Origin: RGIG9115 sp045649825
GTDB lineage: Bacteria > Bacillota > Clostridia > UBA1381
Reading direction: 5' to 3'
Assembly: GCA_045649825.1 (NCBI GenBank)
Contig: JAZRQO010000026.1
Coordinates: forward strand, 1-64,000
Length of the DNA stretch: 64,000 nt
Under the pieces are notes generated by a model. That model made no database searches. It had not been told where the DNA came from and worked only from the letters and a program-made list of their open reading frames with translations. Shown piece after piece: positions 25,487-33,107 of the stretch; within the stretch, counting starts at the first letter, position 1, and each line of letters begins with the position of its first letter. Position numbers and translations under genes: made by a program.

Positions 25487-25530
25487 ATCATACAATATTC
25501 CCTATTAAAAGTCAATACACAATATTGACT
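25487..25530 (-). promoter_or_regulatory. Oxidoreductase promoter with inverted-repeat operator
   Basis: On the minus strand TTGACT (25510-25515)-N17-TATGAT (25487-25492). An 8-bp inverted repeat AGTCAATA-N5-TATTGACT (25510-25530) begins with the -35, an arrangement typical of a repressor operator. Confidence 0.6.
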
Positions 25531-25596
25531 TATATTATGCAAAATTTGACGGATTTTAACGCCCCATAAAAGATGACGGTTTTTCCGCAGGATTTG

Positions 25597-25605
25597 TGGT
25601 ATGAT
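25597..25605 (+). promoter_or_regulatory. Extended -10 promoter for the following gene
   Basis: TGG directly precedes TATGAT (25600-25605), an extended -10 element; the -35 region is poor. Confidence 0.4.
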
Positions 25606-25657
25606 TAAATTGCGATAGAAAATCGCAACAAAAAAATTAATGAAAGGAGATTTTTTT

Positions 25658-26353
25658 ATGAAAAAGAAATCTGAAAACAAAAACATTTCTGCGGAGGCAG
25701 AAACGAAGGCAAAGGAAAAGACAGTAAAGGAGATGAGCGATGCTGAATTCGACCGTTATATCGACGGCATTATGATTGAGGAAAACTCCGAGGCGATTGC
25801 AGAGGCTTCCGAAAGTCAGGCAGTTATGGCAGACGATATTCAGGCTCTCAGGGATGATATGAACAAAATCATTGCAGAGCTTGGTGCTCTCGGCGAAGCT
25901 GTTCGTTCAACTCAGGCAGAAGCAACAGATAAAGCAGTTCCTACACAGGCTGCTCCTGTTCCCGCACAGGTTGTACCTGCGGAAAGCCTGCCCGTGCCTG
26001 TTAATGAAGCAGACAAAGCAAAGCTTTATGACCAGATGATGGCTCAGCAGAAGCGTTACCAGCTTTTCAGAATGAAAATGAAGGAGCAGGAGGATGATAT
26101 AAAGAAGTATTTTGCTGACTTCAACTTCAATTTCCTCTACGATAACGACCCTGAATTTAAAGCTGAATTCGACAAAATGGGTTCTGTTTACGGTGCGTAT
26201 CTGAAATACCTTGCCCGTCACACAGCTCCCGGCAGAGGCTTTGTTGAAAACGGTGCAATGCCCGCAATGGCGGCAGGCAGTGTTTCTACTTCACCTGCAG
26301 GACTTCCCGACAAGGAATTTGACGAATACATAAGAAACATTCTTGGGGAATAA
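25658..26353 (+). CDS. Unrecognised acidic protein with matching N- and C-terminal motifs
   Basis: I do not recognise this 231-aa protein. It has no signal or membrane segment. The N-terminal third is charged and helical, followed by an Ala/Pro/Val-rich linker (about 90-125) and a helical segment with aromatic residues (YFADFNFNFLYDNDPEF). The motif DxEFDxYIxxI occurs twice, at residues 28-38 (DAEFDRYIDGI) and 218-228 (DKEFDEYIRNI). Start is the ATG 8 nt after AAAGGAGA; an upstream in-frame ATG is part of that site. It has its own promoter and terminator. The layout resembles a phage-type scaffold or capsid-associated protein, but nothing proves that. Confidence 0.7.
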   Translation: MKKKSENKNISAEAETKAKEKTVKEMSDAEFDRYIDGIMIEENSEAIAEASESQAVMADDIQALRDDMNKIIAELGALGEAVRSTQAEATDKAVPTQAAPVPAQVVPAESLPVPVNEADKAKLYDQMMAQQKRYQLFRMKMKEQEDDIKKYFADFNFNFLYDNDPEFKAEFDKMGSVYGAYLKYLARHTAPGRGFVENGAMPAMAAGSVSTSPAGLPDKEFDEYIRNILGE

Positions 26354-26368
26354 TGTTATTTCAGAAAA

Positions 26369-26396
26369 GAGAAACCCGGGCGAGGGTTTCTTTTTT
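26369..26396 (+). terminator. Terminator after the DxEFDxYI protein
   Basis: GAAACCC-GGGCGA-GGGTTTC stem followed by six T, 16 nt after the stop. Confidence 0.9.
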
Positions 26397-26508
26397 CATA
26401 TTTTTTGTTAAATTACTATTAATTTTTGTTTTCAGGGGTGGTATTTTTAGATTTTGTATAGTATAATTTAATTATGGTGAAATTATCCGGAGGGGAAAGG
26501 AGAATACC

Positions 26509-27123
26509 ATGAAAATAGAGAGCATGACTGCTGAGGAGTATTCCAACGCGGTTATTAATTACAAATCTGCACTAAAGAGCCTTAATGTTATGTTTGAAAC
26601 AATCAATGATGAATTTGTTTCACGTTCTATGTCAAATCCTATAGAGCACGTAAAATCAAGGCTTAAAACACCTCAGAGCATTTCCAGTAAGCTCATAAAA
26701 AGAGGCTGGGAGCCTACATGGGAGAATGCAGTAAAGTATATTGACGATATAGCAGGTATACGAATTATCTGTTCGTTCACAAACGACATATATAATATTG
26801 CTACCGTTATAGAAGCTCAGAAGCATATTAAGGTCCTGAGAGTAAAGGACTATATTAATAACCCGAAGGACACAGGCTATAGAAGCTACCATATGCTTAT
26901 TGAAGTGCCTGTATACCTTTCTGCAAAGGTTGAAACCGTAAGGGTTGAAGTTCAGATTAGAACTATTGCTATGGACTTTTGGGCAAGCCTTGAACATAAA
27001 ATGAGATATAAATATAAGTCAAGCATTCCTGCAGAGCTTTGTGAGGAGCTTAACGACTGTGCAAACATCGTAACCTTCCTGGACGAGAGAATGGCAAGGC
27101 TTAACCAGCAAATAGAAAACTAA
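26509..27123 (+). CDS. relQ: Small alarmone synthetase, RelQ/YjbM-like GTP pyrophosphokinase
   Basis: Single-domain (p)ppGpp synthetase, 204 aa, without hydrolase or ACT/TGS domains. The RelA/SpoT synthetase fold shows HVKSRLKTPQSISSKL, IAGIRIICSF, the GTP/pyrophosphate motif YINNPKDTGYRSYHM, and VEVQIRTIAMDFWASLEHKMRYK. ATG follows GGAAAGGAGA. A perfect TATAAT lies about 40 bp upstream (26462-26467) with a weak -35. As in Bacillus YjbM it probably acts as a tetramer under cell-wall or ribosome stress; that is family knowledge. Confidence 0.92.
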   Translation: MKIESMTAEEYSNAVINYKSALKSLNVMFETINDEFVSRSMSNPIEHVKSRLKTPQSISSKLIKRGWEPTWENAVKYIDDIAGIRIICSFTNDIYNIATVIEAQKHIKVLRVKDYINNPKDTGYRSYHMLIEVPVYLSAKVETVRVEVQIRTIAMDFWASLEHKMRYKYKSSIPAELCEELNDCANIVTFLDERMARLNQQIEN

Positions 27124-27148
27124 AAAATCCGCATTTTGCGGATTTTTT
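27122..27148. terminator. Bidirectional terminator, relQ/comF
   Basis: AAAAAATCCGCA-TTT-TGCGGATTTTTT is symmetrical and sits between convergent stops, overlapping the ends of both genes. Confidence 0.95.
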
Positions 27149-27866
27149 AGTTTCCTAATAAATCATTATATTCTTTACTCTTTGGAAGTCCCGGTTGGCG
27201 GGCTAAGGTAAATACACGTACGTTTCTTGCTCCGGCATCTGTAAGGGTTTTTGCACATTCCTTTACTGTGCTTCCCGTTGTATATACGTCGTCTATGAGC
27301 AGTATTGATTTATTAAAAATCGCGTTGCCTTCGACAGCGAATGCATCTGCGATGTTCTTACCTCTGTCGCGGGGGAGGAGCTCTGATTGCTTTTTAGTGT
27401 TTTTTACTCTTTTGAGGCTATCTGTATTATGCTCAATTCCCAGCATTTCTGCAAGGGGTTGTGACAGAAGCTCCGCCTGATTGTAGCCTCGCTCTTTAAA
27501 GCGTTCTTTTGATAAGGGAACGGGAACTATGCAGTCGGGATAGTCCGCCTCATCTGTTACGGAGCTGTAGTATACATACATATACTGAGCAAAAATATCT
27601 GCATATGCAGTACAGTTTTTGAATTTGAAGTTCAGAATTTTCTCACGAACAGGCGTTCTGTAGAAAAATGTTGACATACAATAGTCTATATAGTTTCTGT
27701 GTTCCTGAAAGGTTGTACCTACGGGAACTATAGGGAGATGTTTGTTGCAGTCTTTGCATACGCCTGTTTCTCCTGCCGTTTCTGCACATTTGCTTTTTCT
27801 AACCAGTCTGCCGCAGAAAATGCATTTAATATATTCACCGCTGTCAAAAAATGATAGTATGTCCAT
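27147..27866 (-). CDS. comF: ComF-family phosphoribosyltransferase-like protein
   Basis: ComF-type protein with an N-terminal zinc finger (CIFCGRLVRKSKC and CKDC) and a C-terminal phosphoribosyltransferase fold with the PRPP loop ILLIDDVYTTGSTVKECA near residue 190. In Bacillus ComFC helps DNA transformation; its reaction is not known. Length of 239 aa is normal. It is the last gene of the hemZ operon, directly abutting the SLOG gene. Confidence 0.9.
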   Translation of the reverse strand: MDILSFFDSGEYIKCIFCGRLVRKSKCAETAGETGVCKDCNKHLPIVPVGTTFQEHRNYIDYCMSTFFYRTPVREKILNFKFKNCTAYADIFAQYMYVYYSSVTDEADYPDCIVPVPLSKERFKERGYNQAELLSQPLAEMLGIEHNTDSLKRVKNTKKQSELLPRDRGKNIADAFAVEGNAIFNKSILLIDDVYTTGSTVKECAKTLTDAGARNVRVFTLARQPGLPKSKEYNDLLGN

Positions 27867-28334
27867 TTATATAACACTCACCAATGTAAGCCCCTTTTTT
27901 CGGGCGTATTCTACGGTAAAGGCAGTACCGCCCTCAGGCTTGTACAAATAATTAACACAAACGGAGCTGTTGTCTGCAAGGTGCTTGTTCCGCACCTGCA
28001 TGCATCCTCTGTAGTAGTGGTCGCTCATCACCTTTACCTTGTGTGCTTTTTTTAAGATTTCAAAATACAGGCTCTTGTCGTCATTCATCCAACGGTCGTA
28101 ATAATCGGAGCAGGGAACTACAATAATCAGCTTTATATCAGGATATTTTTCCTGTACCCGAAGCACGCTTTTTGCGGCAAGATAATCAAAACCTCTTGCC
28201 CCGCCCGTGCCGAAATATAGGAACCCGTTCTCTGCAAGAGTTGTTATGATTTCGTCAAGTCTATCGTCAAGACCTTTATGAATTATCTCCCTGTGCCCTG
28301 TAAAGCACACGGTTTTGTCTTTTAAATCATTCAT
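27867..28334 (-). CDS. SLOG-superfamily protein, DUF1273/YspA-like
   Basis: A 155-aa protein of the SLOG Rossmann-like superfamily, which includes DprA, LOG and nucleotide-ligand sensors. It opens with KTVCFTGHRE, has the glycine-rich GTGGARGFDYLAAKSVL near residue 42, and YLYKPEGGTAFTVEYARKKG near the end, the DUF1273 pattern. The biochemical role is unknown; related proteins are proposed to bind nucleotide-derived ligands. It overlaps the helicase loader-like gene by 8 nt and abuts comF, so it is cotranscribed with both. Confidence 0.85.
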   Translation of the reverse strand: MNDLKDKTVCFTGHREIIHKGLDDRLDEIITTLAENGFLYFGTGGARGFDYLAAKSVLRVQEKYPDIKLIIVVPCSDYYDRWMNDDKSLYFEILKKAHKVKVMSDHYYRGCMQVRNKHLADNSSVCVNYLYKPEGGTAFTVEYARKKGLTLVSVI

Positions 28335-29310
28335 ACATTTTCTGCTTTCTTATGTCCTTGCCTGTGAACTTAAGTGCATAGAAGTGTTCAAAAAATCTTG
28401 AAACAAATCTTTGAGTGTAGGCATTTGAAAGCTCGTCGGGGTCAAGGCTTGTGCAGATTATCATTTTTTTGCCTGCCATCATACGCTCGTTTAGAAGGTC
28501 ACATGCGAATGACGGTGCAAGCTTTGAAGGTGCCTCGGCTCCCAGATCATCAAGAATAAGAAGTTCACAGCTGTATGCGGAGGCAATAAGCTCGTCGTCA
28601 GCCTCCTCACGGCGGCGGCTGTACTTTTTATTTTCCATCATTTCAAAAAGCTTACCTGCGCTTATATAAACAACCGAATGTCCTTTTTTAATAAGCTCAT
28701 TGGCGATGCAGCCTGCAAGGAAGGTTTTGCCCGTTCCTGCATCTCCGAAATACAAAAAGCTCTTATCGTATTCTTCATAGTTTTCAGTCATTTCCTTTGC
28801 TGCCTTATAGGCTTTTTTTATTCGCATAAGTGGAGAAATTCCGCTTGTATCCTTATCATCATCAAAATACTTGAAAGTAAATCGGTCAAATGAAATATCA
28901 CGCATATGTCTTGAAAGGTTGGACTGCTCGTATGTATATCGTGTAACTTTCGTTCTGTAGCAGTTACATTTTTCGTTTCCGACAAATCCTGTATCCATAC
29001 AGTCGGTACACTCATAGCGAATTTGGTCGTAGTGTTCGTCTATATTATTTTCACGTATTATTTCCATACGCCTTGCTTCCAGCTTTTGAATTGTTTCTTC
29101 AAGATTTTTTCTGATTTCGTCTTCTTTATCAATATTTCTTGAAAGCTCCATTGCGGCGTTCTGACCGGCAGCTGCTATTCTCAGTCTGATTTCTTCAAGC
29201 TCAGGAAATTTTCCGTGCACTTCTTCCATCCTTTTGTTCCGTGCCACTTTAGCATCTGAACGTATGCGGTCGTATTCGTCTGCAATTCTGTCGGTAATGC
29301 TCTGTGCCAT
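28327..29310 (-). CDS. dnaC: DnaC/DnaI-like ATPase, probable helicase loader
   Basis: AAA+ ATPase of the IstB/DnaC type, probably loading the replicative helicase at oriC. The N-terminal 110 residues are coiled and charged, followed by a cysteine set (CTDCMDTGFVGNEKCNC), then Walker A GDAGTGKTFLAG near residue 195, Walker B LLILDDLGAE and an arginine-finger end (YTQRFVSRFFEHF). Length of 327 aa fits the clostridial DnaC/DnaI-like form. No transposase is nearby, so an IstB role is unlikely. It lies 17 nt after hemZ. Confidence 0.87.
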   Translation of the reverse strand: MAQSITDRIADEYDRIRSDAKVARNKRMEEVHGKFPELEEIRLRIAAAGQNAAMELSRNIDKEDEIRKNLEETIQKLEARRMEIIRENNIDEHYDQIRYECTDCMDTGFVGNEKCNCYRTKVTRYTYEQSNLSRHMRDISFDRFTFKYFDDDKDTSGISPLMRIKKAYKAAKEMTENYEEYDKSFLYFGDAGTGKTFLAGCIANELIKKGHSVVYISAGKLFEMMENKKYSRRREEADDELIASAYSCELLILDDLGAEAPSKLAPSFACDLLNERMMAGKKMIICTSLDPDELSNAYTQRFVSRFFEHFYALKFTGKDIRKQKMYE

Positions 29311-29327
29311 ATTGCGTCTTCCTTTCT

Positions 29328-30761
29328 TTACATAAGTCCGAGAACTTCGTCCTTTTTAAGAAGTATCTCATCAAATCTGTCGATATAGGTTTTCGGGTCT
29401 TTAAAATTAAAAATTCTGGTTATTTTACCATCTTTAACAACCTTTGTGCTGCCTCCGCAGCCTACGGCGATAATGGTTTGTGTTTCCTCCATTATGTTTA
29501 TATTATAAAAGCTCATAAACCCGGGCTTTGAGTATCCTACATTCTCAAGATTACCCGAAATGTTTTTCTGTCTGTACATATAATAGGGAACTCTGCCCGT
29601 TTCACTCATTTTGTTCTGAGCATAGGAAAGCATACTGTTCATAAGCTGACCTGCGGCAAGCTCTTCGCCTGAAAATCTGAAATCTGCTGATTTTTTTATG
29701 CACATAGAATGTACAGTTATATTTTCGGGGCCCAGCTCTGATACTTTATCAACAGTGTATATGAAGTCCTCAAGAGTTTCTCCGGGGAGCCCTGCGATAA
29801 GGTCCATATTAACGTTATCAAAACCTACTTCTCTTGCAAGTTTGAAAGAGGTTTCTGCCATTTCGGGAGTATGCGCTCTGCCTACCCGTTCAAGCGTTTT
29901 CCCGTTCATTGTCTGAGGATTTATGCTTATACGGGTAACTCCACCCTCTTTTGCTGAGATAAGTTTTTCTTTCGTAATAGTGTCGGGGCGGCCTGCTTCA
30001 AGAGTAAATTCATCAAGCCCTTCGGGAGGGATAAGAGTTTCAAGCCTTTTAAGAAGCAAAGTGAGCTGCTTTGCCGAAAGAGTTGTAGGCGTTCCACCAC
30101 CAATATATATATTCTGAACACGTTTTCCGGATTTTTTAAGTATTTCTGTAGTTTTATCAATTTCCAGAAGCAGCAGGTTTAAATATTCCTCAATGTATTT
30201 TCCGCTTACTCTTATATCTGTGGAAACAAAGGAGCAGTAAAGGCATCTTGTGGGGCAAAAGGGAATTCCTACATAAACGCTTACAGAATCGGGCTTTGCC
30301 TTTTTGAGAATTTCCTTTTCGTTTTCAGCAACCGTCATTGCAAGTCGTGCTTTTTCAGGCTCTACCTCATAGAGCTTATAAAGAAGGGGCATAAGCTTTT
30401 CTTTTTTTACTCCGCTTTCCAAAAACTCACGAACATTTTTGGCAGGGCGGATACCGCTCATAACACCCCAGGGAAGATTAATTTTTTTAATCTTCATTGC
30501 CGCATGGCAAAAGCTTTTTGTTACTGCCGAATCAAATGCTTTTTTAAGCATTTTTTCGGTTTTTATATCATCTATGCTATAGTAATAATCGTCATCGTAT
30601 ACCTTTCCAAAGTATGTGATGGTTGTATACACATTTATGATTTTTTCGTTATTTGCGAAGCCGCTGCTTATAATAACATCTTCATTTTCTGAAAAAAACA
30701 GTCCGCAGAACAAACGAAGCTTGTCCTCGCACTTGTATCCACTCTGAAAAATCAATATCAT
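29328..30761 (-). CDS. hemZ: Coproporphyrinogen dehydrogenase-like radical SAM protein HemZ
   Basis: Oxygen-independent coproporphyrinogen III oxidase family, HemZ branch. The radical SAM cysteines are Cys169, Cys173 and Cys176 in CPTRCLYC, followed by IYIGGGTPTTLSAKQL and INPQTMNGKTLERVGRAH. A long N-terminal extension of about 155 residues is typical of HemZ and absent from HemN/HemW. No other haem genes are visible, so whether it makes haem or acts as a haem chaperone-like protein is open. It leads the operon behind a perfect consensus promoter. Confidence 0.9.
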   Translation of the reverse strand: MILIFQSGYKCEDKLRLFCGLFFSENEDVIISSGFANNEKIINVYTTITYFGKVYDDDYYYSIDDIKTEKMLKKAFDSAVTKSFCHAAMKIKKINLPWGVMSGIRPAKNVREFLESGVKKEKLMPLLYKLYEVEPEKARLAMTVAENEKEILKKAKPDSVSVYVGIPFCPTRCLYCSFVSTDIRVSGKYIEEYLNLLLLEIDKTTEILKKSGKRVQNIYIGGGTPTTLSAKQLTLLLKRLETLIPPEGLDEFTLEAGRPDTITKEKLISAKEGGVTRISINPQTMNGKTLERVGRAHTPEMAETSFKLAREVGFDNVNMDLIAGLPGETLEDFIYTVDKVSELGPENITVHSMCIKKSADFRFSGEELAAGQLMNSMLSYAQNKMSETGRVPYYMYRQKNISGNLENVGYSKPGFMSFYNINIMEETQTIIAVGCGGSTKVVKDGKITRIFNFKDPKTYIDRFDEILLKKDEVLGLM

Positions 30762-30796
30762 AAATCACTCACTCCGACTCACAAAAATCCTACTAT

Positions 30797-30825
30797 ATTA
30801 TACATTAAACAAGCAGAATTGTCAA
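30797..30825 (-). promoter_or_regulatory. hemZ operon promoter
   Basis: On the minus strand TTGACA (30820-30825)-N17-TATAAT (30797-30802), a perfect sigma-A consensus, facing away from the response regulator promoter with only 18 bp between the two -35 elements. Confidence 0.85.
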
Positions 30826-30843
30826 TATATTTAAAATAATGTG

Positions 30844-30873
30844 TTGACATAATGGTGGGATTTGGGATATAAT
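30844..30873 (+). promoter_or_regulatory. Response regulator promoter
   Basis: TTGACA (30844-30849)-N18-TATAAT (30868-30873). TSS predicted near 30880, leaving a leader of about 85 nt. Confidence 0.75.
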
Positions 30874-30965
30874 TAATATAATCGAATAAAATAATACAAA
30901 TTCCTGTTTTCATTTGATTATTTCCACGCAGATTATGTCAAATATTCAGAAAGGAGCGGTATAAA

Positions 30966-31628
30966 ATGGATATTTCCGTACTTGTTTTCCAGGAAGAAAA
31001 AACTGTTGAGAAGCGTATATGTAAATTTTTACAGGAAAACGGTTATAATGCATCAGGGCTTACAAGGGCTTCAGAAATGTACAATGTTGCAAAAGACACA
31101 TTGCCTCAGATTGTTATAACAGATATTTCGGGGCTTGAAAATGCTTCAGAAGTGAATAAAAATCTTGGTATACCGTTTGTTGTAGTATCTGCTGTTACAT
31201 CGGAAAGAGTTAAAGTGAAAGCTCTTGACAGTGGCGGAGAGGATTATATTGTCCGCCCATTCAGTAAAATGGAGTTTCTTGCACGGCTGAGAGTTGTTCA
31301 GAGAAGATTTTTCGGTGAAAAGAGCTTTTCAGCTCCGGGACTTGAAATCGACCTCATAAAAAGACAGATTATACGTGACGGAAAGGAAATAGTACTCACA
31401 CCCGTTGAATACAGAATTGTGGAGCTTTTGTGCAGTAAGCCCGGAAACGTTTTTACTCACGAATGCATTTTGAAAAAAATATGGGGGCCCTATGTTCACG
31501 GTGATAATAAAATCCTGAGAGTAAACATTACCAATATAAGAAAAAAACTTGAGCCGGACCCGTCAAACCCCGTTTATATAAAGACAGAAAATGGAATTGG
31601 CTACAGAATGTCGTATAATAAAGACTGA
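30966..31628 (+). CDS. Orphan OmpR-type response regulator with atypical receiver
   Basis: Transcription factor of 220 aa: receiver domain (1-115) and OmpR/PhoB winged helix (about 125-218, VLTPVEYRIVELLCSKPGNVFTHECILKKIWG). The phospho-acceptor is Asp53 in VITDISG and Ser75 is present, but the conserved Lys of the KPF motif is Arg97 (IVRPFSK), and the acidic pocket is QEE rather than DDE. Phosphorylation may therefore be altered or unnecessary. No histidine kinase gene is adjacent. It diverges from hemZ and may regulate that intergenic region. Confidence 0.88.
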   Translation: MDISVLVFQEEKTVEKRICKFLQENGYNASGLTRASEMYNVAKDTLPQIVITDISGLENASEVNKNLGIPFVVVSAVTSERVKVKALDSGGEDYIVRPFSKMEFLARLRVVQRRFFGEKSFSAPGLEIDLIKRQIIRDGKEIVLTPVEYRIVELLCSKPGNVFTHECILKKIWGPYVHGDNKILRVNITNIRKKLEPDPSNPVYIKTENGIGYRMSYNKD

Positions 31629-31682
31629 TGAAACTGATGATTTAGTTAAACTGCCTAAAATAGAAAAACAGTGAAAAAAGGC

Positions 31683-31711
31683 TTGACAAAAGAGTTTTCT
31701 TTTGGTATAAT
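31683..31711 (+). promoter_or_regulatory. infC-rpmI-rplT operon promoter
   Basis: TTGACA (31683-31688)-N17-TATAAT (31706-31711): perfect consensus, as expected for a ribosomal protein operon. Confidence 0.92.
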
Positions 31712-31717
31712 TCCAAG

Positions 31718-31852
31718 TGTTAAAGACAAGCAGAGCGTCCGCTCTCACCGTACGACGCAGGTTTTACGGTAAATACAGGCAGTTTTATTTTGTTTGTGTG
31801 CGGATGTTTTTGCATCCGTTTTTTTGTGTTCCATAGACAGGAGGGAATAGTT
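31718..31852 (+). promoter_or_regulatory. L20-type attenuator leader of infC-rpmI-rplT
   Basis: Between the promoter and infC lies a structured leader of about 135 nt. GCGTC can pair with GACGC, and ACCGTA (31747-31752) with TACGGT (31765-31770), before a terminator hairpin. In Bacillus the same operon is controlled by L20 binding to a leader that mimics its 23S rRNA site and causes premature termination. Position, gene order and terminator all fit; the detailed fold is inferred. Confidence 0.75.
31801..31825 (+). terminator. Premature terminator in the infC leader
   Basis: CGGATG-TTTTTG-CATCCG followed by seven T, 28 nt upstream of the infC start. Confidence 0.9.
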
Positions 31853-32362
31853 ATAAGTAAGGAAGTTCAGATCAACGAGGAAATTCGTGATAAGGAAATC
31901 AGAGTAGTTTCAGCAGACGGAGGTCAGCTGGGAGTGATGTCTGCAGCTCAGGCTCTTGAGATTGCAACAGAAAAAGGTCTTGACCTTGTAAAAATTGCAC
32001 CCCAGGCAGTTCCGCCTGTGTGTAAGATTATGGACTACGGCAAGTATAAGTTTGAACTTGCCAAGAAGGAAAAGGAAAGCAGAAAGAACCAGAAGGTTAT
32101 AAATGTTAAAGAGGTTCAGCTTTCACCTTCAATCGATACAAACGATTTTAACACGAAGTGCAACCATGCAATCCGTTTTCTTAAAAACGGTGATAAGGTT
32201 AAGGTTACCGTCCGCTTCAGAGGACGTGAGGTTACCCATTCCGAAATTGGTGCGACTTTACTTACACGTTTTGCTGAGCAGGCAGGCGAGTTTGGTACAA
32301 TGGACCGTGCTCCCAAGCTTGAGGGCAGAAATATGACAATGTTCCTTATGCCTAAAGCGTAA
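31853..32362 (+). CDS. infC: Translation initiation factor IF-3, probable AUA start
   Basis: IF-3 binds the 30S subunit and checks the start codon. The protein reads ISKEVQINEEIRDKEIRVVS at its N-terminus and contains KIMDYGKYKFE, the family signature. The Shine-Dalgarno AGGAGG (31839-31844) is placed 8 nt before an ATA codon at the position where IF-3 proteins begin. No ATG, GTG or TTG occurs in frame between that site and the conserved sequence; the frame stays open upstream only through the leader terminator. A rare start codon is a known autoregulatory trait of infC (AUU in E. coli). Length from ATA is 169 aa. Confidence 0.92.
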   Translation: MSKEVQINEEIRDKEIRVVSADGGQLGVMSAAQALEIATEKGLDLVKIAPQAVPPVCKIMDYGKYKFELAKKEKESRKNQKVINVKEVQLSPSIDTNDFNTKCNHAIRFLKNGDKVKVTVRFRGREVTHSEIGATLLTRFAEQAGEFGTMDRAPKLEGRNMTMFLMPKA

Positions 32363-32410
32363 ATTGCGGACGGGCTTGTAAACAATTAATTATTTAAGGA
32401 GTGAAAAACT

Positions 32411-32608
32411 ATGCCGAAAATAAAAACACACAGAGGTGCAGCTAAGAGATTTTCTCTTACAAAGAATGGCAAGGTAAAAATGAACAAGTCATTCAGAAGA
32501 CACATTCTTAACAAGAAGTCAACAAAGAGAAAGAGACATCTCAGAAAGCAGGCTTACTGCTGCGCAGCAAATGCAGTTGTAATCAAGAAGCTTATCCCCT
32601 ATAAGTAA
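32411..32608 (+). CDS. rpmI: 50S ribosomal protein L35
   Basis: 65-aa very basic large-subunit protein, opening MPKIKTHRGAAKRFSLTKNG and containing FRRHILNKKSTKRKRHLR. It follows infC by 48 nt, with AAGGAGTG before ATG, in the universal infC-rpmI-rplT order, and is probably controlled by the same leader. Confidence 0.97.
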   Translation: MPKIKTHRGAAKRFSLTKNGKVKMNKSFRRHILNKKSTKRKRHLRKQAYCCAANAVVIKKLIPYK

Positions 32609-32689
32609 TAATTTGCGGTATCAAAAGCCGCGTCAGAAATTATCCGGTGTTTTTGTTAAAACACAAATTTGAAAGAGAGGTTAATACAC

Positions 32690-33043
32690 ATGGCAAGAGT
32701 TAAAGGTGCTTTAAATACACGCAAAAAACATAAAAAGATTTTAAAGCTTGCAAAGGGCTTCAGAGGTGCTGAAAGCAAGCAGTACAGAACAGCTAACCAG
32801 GCTGTTATGCGTTCAATGCAGAATGCATACGTAGGAAGAAAGCGCAGAAAGCGCGATTTCAGAAGACTTTGGATCGCTCGTATCAGCGCTGCAGCTAAGA
32901 TGAACGGAATGAACTATTCAACATTCATGAACGGCATCAAAAAGGCAGGCATTGAAATGAACAGAAAGATGCTTTCTGAAATTGCAATAGCTGATCCTGC
33001 TGCATTTGCACAGCTCGTAGAGAAGGCAAAAGCTGCAAAATAA
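32690..33043 (+). CDS. rplT: 50S ribosomal protein L20
   Basis: 117-aa large-subunit assembly protein, opening MARVKGALNTRKKHKKILKL, with a long basic N-terminal tail and a globular C-terminal domain that in other bacteria also binds the operon leader to repress synthesis. The ATG is 6 nt after GAGAGG; an in-frame ATG 7 codons earlier lacks a site and is not conserved. The operon ends in the terminator that follows. Confidence 0.97.
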   Translation: MARVKGALNTRKKHKKILKLAKGFRGAESKQYRTANQAVMRSMQNAYVGRKRRKRDFRRLWIARISAAAKMNGMNYSTFMNGIKKAGIEMNRKMLSEIAIADPAAFAQLVEKAKAAK

Positions 33044-33055
33044 TTAAGCAATTAA

Positions 33056-33084
33056 GGGGTGTTGCAAAGGCAACAGCCCTTTTT
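33056..33084 (+). terminator. rplT operon terminator
   Basis: GGGGTGTTGC pairs with GCAACAGCCC (one bulge) around AAAG, followed by TTTTT. Confidence 0.88.
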
Positions 33085-33107
33085 GTGACTTTGGAGGATA
33101 AATTATT

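Noticed and set aside
25658..26353. Calling the DxEFDxYI protein a phage scaffold
   Set aside because: No other phage genes nearby and no recognised domain; only a loose compositional resemblance.
28327..29310. Reading the DnaC-like gene as IstB of an IS21 element
   Set aside because: No transposase or terminal inverted repeats nearby; the N-terminal coiled and cysteine regions fit a chromosomal loader.
31790..31852. infC starting at an upstream codon near 31790
   Set aside because: That frame runs through the leader terminator, has no ribosome-binding site, and adds residues not found in IF-3.
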